Of a DNA stretch of 64,000 nt, positions 34,665 to 43,947 are shown piece after piece. The stretch is from NCBI RefSeq assembly GCF_027923465.1, contig NZ_BRLB01000001.1:1178001-1242000 (forward strand), written 5' to 3'. Position 1 is the first letter of the stretch; every line of letters begins with the position of its first letter. The stretch is from Vallitalea longa (GTDB lineage: Bacteria; Bacillota; Clostridia; Lachnospirales; Vallitaleaceae). The position numbers and the translations under genes were made by a program. The notes beneath the pieces are model-generated. The model was not told where the DNA came from. It searched no databases and saw only the letters and a list, made by a program, of their open reading frames with translations.

Positions 34665-35717
34665 CTATTGGCTTATCCTTACACGACTCATTATATCTTC
34701 CTTAGTATAACCAGCACTTTCTAATTCGTTGATAATGTCTTTTTGTATATCTGGAATATATGTTTTAATCAATGAAGCATCTCCCTCTAAAATAAATTCT
34801 CCAAGTGATGCTGGTATCATAAAAGAATCTCCCAAGTTGAAAGAATATCTAGTATTATTATGGATGACTTCACCACAACCTGATGTACACATATATATTA
34901 TAAATTTGTTATGTGTATCTTCTTTCTTAGTTCCCTTCAAACCTAGTTTTTCAATAGAAAAATATTTATTTGCTACATAATAGATTATGTCATTATCACC
35001 GTCTTTTATACTGAGCCCTGGAACTATGTCCTTGCTGTGCTTTCCTTCAAAATCAATGACATCAAGTGATTTATCAACATGAAGTTCTCTCATATTACCA
35101 TCAAGTCCTACTCTGTTCCAGTCATAAACTCTGTATGTGGTATCTGAATTTTGTTGTATTTCAGCTAATAATATACCATCTTCTATGGCATGTACAAATC
35201 CTGCTGGTATGTTGATAACATCTCCTGCTTCAACTTCCACTTCATTCAATACCTGTTCAAGATGACCATCTTCAAGAGCTTTTACAAAATCATCTTTAGT
35301 CACATTATCTTTCAGACCTGCTATCAGTTTTGCACCGGGTTCAGCATCTAATATATACCAAGCCTCACTTTTACCCAGTTCACCATTTTCATTTAACTTA
35401 GCATATTCATCTTCTGGATGGACTTGTACAGATAATTTGTCTTTTGCATCAATAAACTTTATTAATAGAGGGAATTTATCATTGTCATCTATTTCATAAC
35501 CAAGTAATTCTTTTGAGCTGGTTCCTACAACTTCTTTTAGTGTTTTTCCTTGTAAGCTACCATTTCTGATAGTAGAATTACCATTATCATGACAAGCAAC
35601 TTCCCAGCTTTCACCTGTATTCTTAAAAGGGATAGATTTATTCAATTTATCTTGTAACATTGTACCTCCCCAGACTCTTTCTTTGTAATCTGGTTCAAAA
35701 AATAATGGATATAACAT
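34665..35717 (-). CDS. manA: mannose-6-phosphate isomerase, class I
   Basis: A 350-residue zinc-dependent cupin enzyme that interconverts mannose-6-phosphate and fructose-6-phosphate. Motifs include ERVWGGTMLQDKLNK at the start, the zinc-binding VQVHPEDEYAK (near 96-106), and PAGFVHAIEDGILLAEIQQNSDTTYRVYDWNR with further metal and active-site residues. Length is typical of the short Firmicute type. A sigma-A promoter lies at 35762-35791. It may feed mannose into glycan synthesis or catabolism. Confidence 0.94.
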   Translation of the reverse strand: MLYPLFFEPDYKERVWGGTMLQDKLNKSIPFKNTGESWEVACHDNGNSTIRNGSLQGKTLKEVVGTSSKELLGYEIDDNDKFPLLIKFIDAKDKLSVQVHPEDEYAKLNENGELGKSEAWYILDAEPGAKLIAGLKDNVTKDDFVKALEDGHLEQVLNEVEVEAGDVINIPAGFVHAIEDGILLAEIQQNSDTTYRVYDWNRVGLDGNMRELHVDKSLDVIDFEGKHSKDIVPGLSIKDGDNDIIYYVANKYFSIEKLGLKGTKKEDTHNKFIIYMCTSGCGEVIHNNTRYSFNLGDSFMIPASLGEFILEGDASLIKTYIPDIQKDIINELESAGYTKEDIMSRVRISQ

Positions 35718-35761
35718 TTTTTATCTCCTCTCTAGTATTTAAATTATTATGCTATGTCTAA

Positions 35762-35791
35762 ATTATAACATTCTTAGTTCATTGTCTTCAA
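35762..35791 (-). promoter_or_regulatory. sigma-A promoter of manA-cca
   Basis: On the minus strand TTGAAG (35786-35791) and a perfect TATAAT (35762-35767) are separated by 18 bp, about 45 bases upstream of the manA ATG. Confidence 0.6.
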
Positions 35792-35796
35792 CTACA

Positions 35797-36447
35797 TTAT
35801 TTTTCATTAATATAGTTACTGTTAAAATTGTCCCATTTAGTATTATCTATGTTTCCATATTTGATTTCATATTCAGCATGGTCACCTAACACATGAAGGA
35901 CATCTACACTAATGCCTAATGAATTTTCACTAATATAAAAATTATCAGTAGATAATTTCTCAATTATCTCATCATCAGATAAATCTTTCAAAAGTAACCT
36001 CTGTTGGTCTTTTAATGCTCGAAAATTATCATTTCTAAAATTCTCTATAAAAGTTTCATCCGCATCTACAACATCTGCCAACTTCAATATAGTCTTATTG
36101 TCCATATCTATATTTGTAGTATAGAAAAAATCATTTGGATAAACAGCTTTTTTCATATTACCTATACCAGTGTATTTGATACTTATGATTTTCTTATTGA
36201 TATATGATATCTCATAATCAATATTAAGGCTTGATATATTATTCTCACCATAGTTATCCAGTACTTTTAAGGCTTCCTTTTTTATCAGTTCATTAATTTC
36301 CGTATAGTCTTTATTTTCTATCATAGGATAATTAATATTGACATCTCCATTTGAATAAGAATCATTTACAATATTTTTTTTTGAAGTACATGAAGTAAGT
36401 AAACAAACCACTAGTAAAATTAATAATATCTTCTTTAACAATAACAT
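35797..36447 (-). CDS. DUF4163 lipoprotein
   Basis: A 216-residue predicted lipoprotein (lipobox LTSC, Cys20). The mature part resembles the DUF4163/DUF3298 arrangement found in PdaC and RsiV-type proteins: a first domain with INYPMIENKDYTEINELIKKEAL and IDYEISYINKKIISIKYTG, then a second with NIDMDNKTILKLADVVDADETF and a LGDHAEYEIKY ending. It lacks the catalytic deacetylase domain of PdaC and any anti-sigma segment. It appears monocistronic. Function unknown; probably exposed on the cell surface. Confidence 0.75.
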   Translation of the reverse strand: MLLLKKILLILLVVCLLTSCTSKKNIVNDSYSNGDVNINYPMIENKDYTEINELIKKEALKVLDNYGENNISSLNIDYEISYINKKIISIKYTGIGNMKKAVYPNDFFYTTNIDMDNKTILKLADVVDADETFIENFRNDNFRALKDQQRLLLKDLSDDEIIEKLSTDNFYISENSLGISVDVLHVLGDHAEYEIKYGNIDNTKWDNFNSNYINEK

Positions 36448-36644
36448 TCCTTCTTTCTATTCATCTATCATTTAAGTAAATCAGTTCAATTTTATATTCT
36501 TATTCTTCTAGATATTTTATATTATATTTATATAAAAAGCAATTATAGGTTAATTTCCTATATATGCCAACAGTAATTTAATCCTATAACCCTTATATTT
36601 GCCTTATTGAATTTAAGGCAGGAAAGTTGAGTTAATGATATGAT

Positions 36645-36745
36645 AATAAATAAAAAAGCACCTAACCTATATTATTGTATATAAACTTAAAGACCTATAA
36701 ATTATTATCTCAAGTTATATATGTAATAATATATTTAGATGCTTA
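36645..36745 (-). terminator. long imperfect hairpin terminator after the NatAB-like operon; otherwise empty 320-bp gap
   Basis: 36656-36688 and 36712-36744 form a long, nearly continuous stem (about 33 positions with a few mismatches) with a loop of about 23 nt. On the minus strand it is followed by TTTTTTATTTATT. It lies 23 bp after the permease stop codon. The rest of the gap 36448-36767 holds a small 6-bp palindrome (36601-36619) and no gene. Confidence 0.7.
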
Positions 36746-36767
36746 CTAATAATTCTTGAATATCTAT

Positions 36768-37985
36768 TTACGCATTGAGCATTACTTTTTCATCATTAAA
36801 AGTATGAGTAATCAGTTTTACCAATATCAAACTAACGATAAATGCTGAAATAGCTGTTACAAGAAATTGGTTCATTGTCAATTCAAATGATAACGCTGCT
36901 TTTAATGCAGAAACGCTTCCGTACACTGGAATTGCATAATGATATAATTCTGTAGCCCCTCCTTTGAACATAGTAGAGAATGATGCAATCATAACTATCA
37001 TGAATACAGGTGTGACATATGTTCCTGCTTCTTTTACTGTTCTAGCTCTAACTGATAATAGGCAAATTAATCCTACGAAAATACCAACAAGAGTAATCAT
37101 GATGATTAATAATTGTAACAACTGAACCCCTGAGAACTTAAGAGCACCTAAGTCCATATCTGCTCCTCCAGTCAACATTTTTGATGCGAATGGCATTGAA
37201 GCGATAATTGCCGCAAAAGAAACCAGGGCACTAATGATTGCTATAATACCAAGTCCTATCACTTTACCAAGAGCGATGGTTTCTCTCTTGACGGGAGTTA
37301 ATAATAATGTAGCCATTGTTCCTCTCTCTTTTTCACCTGCGATTGTATCAATACCTATACCCATCGCTCCAGAAAATAAGATAATGGATATTAACATAGG
37401 TAATAACATGGACATTCCTTGCCCTGATGCTTTTTTCTCATCAACAATGATAGATTCTTCATAATTTCTATCAACATCAAAAGCTTTTATATTTTTGATA
37501 TCTCCAAATCTATTAGTTAGAATCTGATTTTTATATTTCTCTAGAGGATTTTCAATAAATCTATTTCTAGAGTCTGATGAATACTCTTCTGAGGGATTAT
37601 AGAATGTTTTAACTTGTGGTGGCAACTTCTCACTCTCATAGTTATTAACTCTATCAAGGAATCCTTCTTCGAATTGCACTATCAAATCGACTTCACCATT
37701 CTTTATTTGATCTTTGATTGATGATGTATCCATGGTGTTATCTATATAACTTATTTTCATATTCAATTTTTCTTCATCTATATTTTTTTCAAATCCTTCT
37801 GGTGCATTCTGAACATATACTATTGATGTATGTTCTTCTATATCATCCAGCATATTATCCATCATACTTCCCATAATGGTATACACAACAAAAATACTGA
37901 TAGCTGGCAATATGATTGCTGAAAATACTAATCTACGATCAGTAAATACTCTTTTCAACTCTTTAATCAATATATCTCTTAACAT
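36768..37985 (-). CDS. NatB-like ABC-2 exporter permease
   Basis: A 405-residue permease with one helix near 18-38, a large external domain (about 45-190) and five or six helices from 195 to the C-terminus. This matches NatB and related ABC-2 (CcmB/DrrB group) permeases. The segment IAGEKERGTMATLLLTPVKRETIALGKV is a typical ABC-2 feature. Bacillus NatAB exports sodium, but the relatives are diverse. It is encoded 39 bp after its ATPase, under the promoter at 38846-38874. Confidence 0.87.
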   Translation of the reverse strand: MLRDILIKELKRVFTDRRLVFSAIILPAISIFVVYTIMGSMMDNMLDDIEEHTSIVYVQNAPEGFEKNIDEEKLNMKISYIDNTMDTSSIKDQIKNGEVDLIVQFEEGFLDRVNNYESEKLPPQVKTFYNPSEEYSSDSRNRFIENPLEKYKNQILTNRFGDIKNIKAFDVDRNYEESIIVDEKKASGQGMSMLLPMLISIILFSGAMGIGIDTIAGEKERGTMATLLLTPVKRETIALGKVIGLGIIAIISALVSFAAIIASMPFASKMLTGGADMDLGALKFSGVQLLQLLIIMITLVGIFVGLICLLSVRARTVKEAGTYVTPVFMIVMIASFSTMFKGGATELYHYAIPVYGSVSALKAALSFELTMNQFLVTAISAFIVSLILVKLITHTFNDEKVMLNA

Positions 37986-38024
37986 AATATCAACGTCCTT
38001 TCCCTACTAATTCAACTGTTATAT

Positions 38025-38795
38025 TTAATATTTTACAGATTTTTTATAAAGCTCGAAGAAGGCATCTTCTAAGTTATTCGTATTAGTATCATTTTGGACT
38101 TGTTCTATAGGACCTTCTATAACTTTTTTACCGTTTATGATGATAGCTACTCTATCGCATAATTTACTAGCGACTGTCATTATATGAGTAGATATTATCA
38201 CTAATTTTCCTTTTTCTTTTAAACTTACCAAGTATTCTTCTACGGCTCTTGCAGTAATTATATCTAATCCATTTGTAGGTTCGTCAAATATTACGATATC
38301 AGGATCATGAACTACACTTACTGCTATGGAAAGCTTCTGTTTCATTCCAGTTGACAGATCACTGATTTTCTTATCAGCAAATCTATTTATTCCAAAGTAA
38401 TCAAAGAGTTCTTTTTTTCTAGAGTCTATCTTATCGTTAGTCATGCCATGTAACTTTCCGAAAAATTCCATGGTATAATTAGGAGTAAAATGTACATCTA
38501 ACTTTAATTCGTTAGTTAGAAATCCTATTCTTTTTCTTACTTCGGTACTATCTTTTACTACATCATATCCACTAACAGTTATTGAACCTTTTGTTGGTTT
38601 CAATAGAGTTACTATACTCCTTAACGTTGTAGTTTTCCCAGCACCATTAGGTCCCAAGAGCCCAAATATTTCTCCTTGCTTAGCAGTAAATGAAACATCA
38701 TTAACAGCTATTTTGGTATTATTATTAGTCCTTAATTCTTTTTTCTGTTTACTGTTCAGTTTATATATTTTAGTTAAGTTTTTTACTTCTATCAT
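38025..38795 (-). CDS. NatA-like ABC exporter ATPase
   Basis: A 256-residue ATPase with Walker A GPNGAGKTT (about 49-57), Q-loop region, signature LSTGMKQKLSIA, Walker B IVIFDEPTNGLD and switch His in STHIM. Similarity is to NatA and other ABC-2 exporter ATPases. An AGGAGG site precedes the ATG. It is cotranscribed with the NatB-like permease. The substrate could be sodium, a drug or a peptide. Confidence 0.9.
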   Translation of the reverse strand: MIEVKNLTKIYKLNSKQKKELRTNNNTKIAVNDVSFTAKQGEIFGLLGPNGAGKTTTLRSIVTLLKPTKGSITVSGYDVVKDSTEVRKRIGFLTNELKLDVHFTPNYTMEFFGKLHGMTNDKIDSRKKELFDYFGINRFADKKISDLSTGMKQKLSIAVSVVHDPDIVIFDEPTNGLDIITARAVEEYLVSLKEKGKLVIISTHIMTVASKLCDRVAIIINGKKVIEGPIEQVQNDTNTNNLEDAFFELYKKSVKY

Positions 38796-38833
38796 ATAGT
38801 TAACCTCCTATCAAAAAACTCCAACTGTATATT

Positions 38834-38858
38834 TTGTATATACACAGTATATATACAA
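38834..38858. promoter_or_regulatory. operator-like palindrome over the NatAB -10 box
   Basis: TTGTATATA (38834-38842) and TATATACAA (38850-38858) are perfect inverted repeats with a 7-bp spacer. They enclose the -10 box of the NatAB-like promoter, the classic position of a repressor site. No regulator gene is adjacent. Related half-sites occur at 12351-12374. Confidence 0.5.
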
Positions 38859-38874
38859 GATTTTATTTTGTCAA
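38846..38874 (-). promoter_or_regulatory. sigma-A promoter of the NatAB-like operon, in a 361-bp divergent gap
   Basis: On the minus strand a perfect TTGACA (38869-38874) and TATACT (38846-38851) are separated by 17 bp. The start would lie about 45 bases before the ATPase ATG. The rest of the gap 38796-39156 holds a TATAAT at 39028-39033 on the plus strand with no good -35 box, possibly for the GNAT-like gene, and nothing else I can support. Confidence 0.7.
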
Positions 38875-39156
38875 GTTAATTTTACCATTTTCACAAGAAT
38901 AATAACAGTAACACTATTATCATCATTATCGCATACGAAATACTACTATATCATATAATTAGTAAGTAGAATTTCCAATAGCACACATCCAAAAAAATAA
39001 ATGTTTTTATATTATTCATTATTATGATATAATATTTCATGTATGATTGTATTTATACTACAAATTCTTTCTTTTTATTATTTTATATTATAAGTACATA
39101 TTTAATTGTTTAAACATAAAAAATTAAGACTCATTTAAATGATAGGGGGATTTTTT

Positions 39157-40278
39157 GTGCTTGAAATCGTTGAAGTTAATTCAAAAAAGGCTCTAAAGGC
39201 ATTTGTTAAATTTCCATCTAAGCTCTATAAAGACTGTAATAATTATATTCCTTCACTTTTTATTGATGAACTTAATACTCTGAGAAAAGATAAAAACCCG
39301 GCAATGGATTTTTGTGAAGCCAAGTATTGGTTGGCATATGAAGATGGTGAAATCGTAGGTAGAATTGCAGGTATTATCAATTATACTGCTATTGATCTAT
39401 GGAAAGAAAAATCTGGTCGCTTCGGCTATATTGATTTTGTCGAAAACATAGAAGTTGCAAAATCATTACTAGAAACAGTAGAGAAATGGCTTATTTCTAA
39501 AGGAATGACAAAAATACAAGGACCACTTGGATTTAGTGATTTCGACTTAGAAGGAATGTTGATAAAAGGCTTTGAATACTTAGGAACAATGACCACCATC
39601 TACAACCATCAATATTATGTTGATTATCTGAATCAATTAGGCTATAACAAAGATGTGGATTGGTTGGAATATGAGATCATCATTCCCCAGAATGTTCCTG
39701 AACCTGTCAAAATAGTAGCAGAACGATCTATAGAAACCAACAATCTAAAAGTGCTATATGCTAAAAACAAAAAAGATATTATCCCTTATGTACCAAAACT
39801 ATTCCAACTCATCAATTCCGCATTCAAAGACCTCTATGAATACACACCATTAACTGATAAGCAAATAGAATTATATACTAAACAGTACATAAGTTTCATT
39901 GACCCTAATTTCGTAAAATTCGTACTGAACGAAAAAGATGAATTGATAGCTTATGTTCTTGGTTTTCCATCACTTGCAAGAGCAATAAAAAAAAGCAAAG
40001 GACGTATATTCCCATTTGGATTCATATATTTATTGAAAGCTCTCAAGAAAAATAAAAGATTGGAAATCGTTCAAATAGCTGTTTCTCCTGAATATCAAAA
40101 TCTAGGTGTGAATGCAATATTATTTAGAGAATTAATCATTTCCTGTAACAAAAAAGGAATTCACTCTGCTGACCTTAATCCCCAACTTGAAAGCAATAAA
40201 AAAGTTCGTTCACAATGGCAACGATTCAAACATAGACAACATAAAGTCAGAACTTCATTTTTCAAAGAATTAGCTTAA
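39157..40278 (+). CDS. GNAT-fold (YghO-like) acyltransferase-related protein
   Basis: A 373-residue cytoplasmic protein. I chose the GTG at 39157 because AGGGGGA lies six bases upstream; the ATG at 39139 precedes that site. The N-terminal part (FVKFPSKLYKDCNNYIPSLFIDE; PAMDFCEAKYWLAYEDGEIVGRIAGIINY) and the C-terminal EIVQIAVSPEYQNLGVNAILFREL segment, which resembles a GNAT acetyl-CoA loop, fit a family of large GNAT-like proteins such as E. coli YghO. The substrate is unknown. It is one of few plus-strand genes and stands alone. Confidence 0.7.
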   Translation: MLEIVEVNSKKALKAFVKFPSKLYKDCNNYIPSLFIDELNTLRKDKNPAMDFCEAKYWLAYEDGEIVGRIAGIINYTAIDLWKEKSGRFGYIDFVENIEVAKSLLETVEKWLISKGMTKIQGPLGFSDFDLEGMLIKGFEYLGTMTTIYNHQYYVDYLNQLGYNKDVDWLEYEIIIPQNVPEPVKIVAERSIETNNLKVLYAKNKKDIIPYVPKLFQLINSAFKDLYEYTPLTDKQIELYTKQYISFIDPNFVKFVLNEKDELIAYVLGFPSLARAIKKSKGRIFPFGFIYLLKALKKNKRLEIVQIAVSPEYQNLGVNAILFRELIISCNKKGIHSADLNPQLESNKKVRSQWQRFKHRQHKVRTSFFKELA

Positions 40279-40296
40279 AAACAGCTATATATATTT

Positions 40297-40333
40297 AAAG
40301 ACTAAGCTGAGGTGATAAAAGCTTAGTCTTTTC
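40297..40333. terminator. bidirectional terminator between convergent genes
   Basis: AAGACTAAGCT (40298-40308) and AGCTTAGTCTT (40320-40330) form an 11-bp perfect stem with an 11-nt loop. Ts follow on both strands. It serves the GNAT-like gene (plus) and the UPF0597 gene (minus), whose stop codons flank it. Confidence 0.85.
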
Positions 40334-40337
40334 AACT

Positions 40338-41615
40338 TTATTTTTTATTCTTGGATATCATGATATCCAATATCATCTTATCTGTTTCTTCCATTCCTTT
40401 TGAACCGATATATGTTAGATTTTTAATACAGTTTTCTATATTCTCATCAACGATTCCTTCTGTCTTGGTAACTTCTATATTTTGTAGGGATAGCAACATA
40501 GCATTGAAAGAAGCCTCAACGACTGTAGCCACTTTTAATGCGCAGCCTGTTTTTGCACCATCACATATCATACCGCTGACATCGCCGATCATATTCTTTA
40601 TAGTTGATTTTATATTATGAATGTCACCGCCTAATAGATATGTCATCCCACAACCTGCACCTATTCCAGCTACTATTACTCCACATAGGGCTGATAGCTT
40701 TCCTAGATTTTTCTTTATATGTATAGCTACTAGATTACTAAGTATCAATGCTCTAGCAAGTTCTTCATCTTCCTTATGTAACCACTCTGAAATAGCTACT
40801 ACTGGTAATGAAGCTGTTATCCCTTGATTACCACTACCAGAATTAGTCATAACCGGAAGCTGGCATCCTGCCATTCTAGCATCAGAAGCTGCAGCTGCTA
40901 ATCTGATTGCATAATTTTTCATATCGTCAGCAATTATCTTGTTCTGGATATTTTTTTCTATTGTTTTTCCCACTTTCAGACCATATTCTTTATTAAGACC
41001 TTCCTGTGCGATCTTTTTATTCATCTCGGAACCATCTAGAATGAATTTTATTTGTTCATAAGGAACATTAGTTACGAATTCATAAATACTATCAATACAT
41101 ATTGCCTGATTGTAAGCCTCTACTTCTATATTGTCCGTTAGTTTGTCTATAAATACCTCATCATTACGTGATACATATACTATATCCGTATGACCGCCTT
41201 GTATTATAACACGTGCGATATTGTTTTTATTAGATACCTTAGCTTCAATGTATAATTTACAATTTTTATTAGCGACTTGTATATCTATTCTATTCTCGTT
41301 TATCATTTTGCTAGCTTTTTCTACTGATTCATCTGTCACTGTAGATAATACTTCAAGTCCTAACTGGGACTTACCAGTAACTACCCCAAGAGCTGCTGCT
41401 ATATGAATACCTATCTGATCAGTACCAGGTATACCTACACCCATTGCATTTTTGATTATATTGGGACTTAATGAAAGCTGAATCTTTTCAACTGGTTCAT
41501 TCAAAACTTCCTTTGCCTTAGCAACACAGAGTGCTATAGCTATAGGTTCAGTACATCCAGTAGCAGGTTTCACTTCTTCATTAATTAAATCTATAAATGC
41601 TTGATTACAATACAT
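40338..41615 (-). CDS. UPF0597 protein: L-cysteine desulfidase / serine dehydratase alpha-like enzyme
   Basis: A 425-residue enzyme of the UPF0597 (YhaM/CyuA) family, related to L-serine dehydratase alpha subunits and archaeal L-cysteine desulfidase. These use a [4Fe-4S] cluster to eliminate H2S or water from the amino acid, giving pyruvate and ammonia. Candidate cluster ligands are Cys21 in KPATGCTEP and the pair in ICDGAKTGC near 345-355; PVMTNSGSGNQG is also typical. It has its own GGGGAGG site, which may be masked by a leader hairpin (41621-41659). Confidence 0.87.
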   Translation of the reverse strand: MYCNQAFIDLINEEVKPATGCTEPIAIALCVAKAKEVLNEPVEKIQLSLSPNIIKNAMGVGIPGTDQIGIHIAAALGVVTGKSQLGLEVLSTVTDESVEKASKMINENRIDIQVANKNCKLYIEAKVSNKNNIARVIIQGGHTDIVYVSRNDEVFIDKLTDNIEVEAYNQAICIDSIYEFVTNVPYEQIKFILDGSEMNKKIAQEGLNKEYGLKVGKTIEKNIQNKIIADDMKNYAIRLAAAASDARMAGCQLPVMTNSGSGNQGITASLPVVAISEWLHKEDEELARALILSNLVAIHIKKNLGKLSALCGVIVAGIGAGCGMTYLLGGDIHNIKSTIKNMIGDVSGMICDGAKTGCALKVATVVEASFNAMLLSLQNIEVTKTEGIVDENIENCIKNLTYIGSKGMEETDKMILDIMISKNKK

Positions 41616-41620
41616 AAATT

Positions 41621-41659
41621 AGACCTCCCCTGCAAATAATTTGATGGCAAGAAAGGTCT
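41621..41659 (-). promoter_or_regulatory. hairpin that can mask the UPF0597 ribosome site
   Basis: On the minus strand AGACCTTTC (41651-41659) can pair with GGGGAGGTCT (41621-41630) through about nine pairs, two of them G-U, with a 20-nt loop. The second arm is the ribosome site, five bases from the ATG. The rest of the gap up to 41831 contains no clear terminator or gene. Confidence 0.4.
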
Positions 41660-41831
41660 TTTTGCTGTTTCTATTATCAACATAATAATCAACTCCATTA
41701 CACATAGTTTTATTTTTATTACTTTCATTGTACAATAGAAACTATAAAAATTACAGTTTTTTTAGCAAATGAAAATTAATAATCTAATTATATAAACTAA
41801 AATATAATGAAGTCCTTATATTATTAAGCTA

Positions 41832-42923
41832 TTATTCTGCATCTGCTCCCATTACTTCTTTATAATCGTCTTTTGTCACCATAATTGCTCCTAATGGATA
41901 AACTGGATATTTTTCCCCATCTTTCTTATATTCTGCGAATATGTCTTCACCATTTTGGATATGGTTCATCATTGCTTCTGCAACTGTTTCACCATCTTCT
42001 TTTGAACAGAAATAACCCGAACTTTTGAACGCTGAGTAGTCTTTTTTCCATTCATCTTTCGCTAAGTATCCACCTAATCCTGAAACTACAGCATTTTCAT
42101 CAAGACCAGCTTGTTCCAATGCTCTTGTGACACCAGCTGCACCTTCATCATTTGGAGCTGTTGCAAACCATGTTTCTATTTGAGGATTTGCTGTGATGAT
42201 AGCTGATGCTATCGTAAAAGCCTCTTCTGTAGAACCTAGATAATCACCATGTATGACATTTTTCTCAGGAAGCCCCATTTCTGATTCGTCCCATACATCA
42301 GCAGCACCTTTTGATCTTGGTAAAGTACTAGATACTGTTGTCATCTCCATTACTAGATATCCTGTCTTATCCGCATCTTTTATTAAATCATTATCTTTAA
42401 CATGATTAACCATCCATTCTCCTTGCTGTCTACCTACTTTATAAGCATCTAATTCAAGTGCTGGTGCGATGTGAACACCTTCTTCATCTATTAATCCATC
42501 ATCATCAGCTATAACCGGAATGCCAGCTGCTTCACATTTCTCTACAGTGATAGAACTTAATTTCTGGTCTGGCACGCAAACGATAAGTCCATCAACTTCC
42601 TGTGCAATAATATTGTCAAGAGCATTAAGGTATGTATCTGCATCCATTTTGGCATCAATCAATAACATATCTTTTGCACCCATTTCAACAGCTTTTGCTT
42701 TAGCATTGGAAGATGTCCCTTGGAACCAAACTTGACTTAAGTCTTTGTAAATTCCTGCTATTACAATATCTCTTCCACCTTGATTGTCACTCTTATCATT
42801 TTCTTGTACTTGTGATTTTGCATCCCCTTTAGTTTCTGTAGATTCATCAGCTGGTTTACTACACCCTACAGTCAATAACATCAATACCCCTAATATAGCT
42901 ATTAATTTCGTGAATTTTGACAT
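41832..42923 (-). CDS. sugar ABC importer substrate-binding lipoprotein (AraF-like)
   Basis: A 363-residue lipoprotein (lipobox LTVGC, Cys21) of the periplasmic-binding-protein type I fold. Landmarks such as VWFQGTSSNAKAKAVEMGAK, IIAQEVDGLIVCVPDQKL, AGIPVIADDDGLID and ATAPNDEGAAGVTRALEQAG resemble E. coli AraF (arabinose) more than RbsB. The true substrate is unproven. It is the last gene of the importer (ATPase, permease, binding protein), an order different from araFGH. Confidence 0.9.
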   Translation of the reverse strand: MSKFTKLIAILGVLMLLTVGCSKPADESTETKGDAKSQVQENDKSDNQGGRDIVIAGIYKDLSQVWFQGTSSNAKAKAVEMGAKDMLLIDAKMDADTYLNALDNIIAQEVDGLIVCVPDQKLSSITVEKCEAAGIPVIADDDGLIDEEGVHIAPALELDAYKVGRQQGEWMVNHVKDNDLIKDADKTGYLVMEMTTVSSTLPRSKGAADVWDESEMGLPEKNVIHGDYLGSTEEAFTIASAIITANPQIETWFATAPNDEGAAGVTRALEQAGLDENAVVSGLGGYLAKDEWKKDYSAFKSSGYFCSKEDGETVAEAMMNHIQNGEDIFAEYKKDGEKYPVYPLGAIMVTKDDYKEVMGADAE

Positions 42924-42972
42924 TTCATTTCCTCCTTAGAATTTATATTAATGATTTGTTTATCATTTTGGT

Positions 42973-43947
42973 TTAAGCTCTTTTCTTGGATCTTATGTAA
43001 TCAAATGATAAAGCTGCAACTAATAAAAGTCCACTAGCTACATATTGCCAGAATTGTGGGACATTCATAATAAGAAGTCCATTATTAAAACCTTGTAATA
43101 TAAGTACCCCGATAACTGTTCCTCCAAGAGTTCCTATACCACCTGTAAAAGCAATACCACCTAGTACAACTGCTGTTACTGCACTCATCTCTAGTCCTTC
43201 ACAAGAAGAAGGCTGCCCTGAATTCATCCTTGATGCTAATATCGCACCACCAAGTGCAGATAATCCTGATGTTATCATAAATGCTTTTGCAATTACACGA
43301 TTGGAATTAATTCCTGCCAATCTAGCTGCAACTGGATTACCTCCAACGATATATAGATTTCTTCCGAATCTGGTTTTAGATAGTATTATTATAAATACTG
43401 CAAATGCTAGAATTAATATTATAACAGGAATTGGAATTCCTAAAATTCTATCCTTACCAATACCCAGATATGATTTGTTCTGTATGTATATTGGCTTACC
43501 ATCACATATAATGTATGCTAATCCTCTAATAGCCTGCATTGTAGCTAATGTAGCAATGAATGGAGCTATTTTTAATTTATTGACTATCAAAGAGTTAATA
43601 AACCCGATAAATATTCCCACAAAAACAACTATAATCAATGTAAGTACGGTTCCTATACCCCTTTGTAACAACATAGCAGCTAGTACTCCCGAAAAACCCG
43701 CAACAGCTCCTGGAGACAAATCAATCTGACCGCAGATGACAAGGTATGATTGACCTATGGCAGCAAGGCCAATTAACGATGAAGCAACTAGCACATTCAT
43801 AAAATTCTTAGAAGTAAAATAATATGGAGAAAGAATAGTAAATATGATTACCATAACTATCAAAGCAAAAATAAGTCCCATCTTATCTGAACCAACATAC
43901 TTTTTAATTAGTACCTTCTTATCTATTTTCTGTTCATCAGTTTTCAT
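42973..43947 (-). CDS. sugar ABC importer permease (AraH/RbsC type)
   Basis: A 324-residue permease with about eight to ten helices. Typical segments are GLAAIGQSYLVICGQIDLSPGAV, INSLIVNKLKIAPFIATLATM and the cytoplasmic loop GNPVAARLAGIN. It transports pentose/hexose-like sugars or autoinducer-like molecules with the adjacent components. Its start overlaps the ATPase gene by 11 bp; an AAGGA site lies within that gene. Confidence 0.93.
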   Translation of the reverse strand: MKTDEQKIDKKVLIKKYVGSDKMGLIFALIVMVIIFTILSPYYFTSKNFMNVLVASSLIGLAAIGQSYLVICGQIDLSPGAVAGFSGVLAAMLLQRGIGTVLTLIIVVFVGIFIGFINSLIVNKLKIAPFIATLATMQAIRGLAYIICDGKPIYIQNKSYLGIGKDRILGIPIPVIILILAFAVFIIILSKTRFGRNLYIVGGNPVAARLAGINSNRVIAKAFMITSGLSALGGAILASRMNSGQPSSCEGLEMSAVTAVVLGGIAFTGGIGTLGGTVIGVLILQGFNNGLLIMNVPQFWQYVASGLLLVAALSFDYIRSKKRA

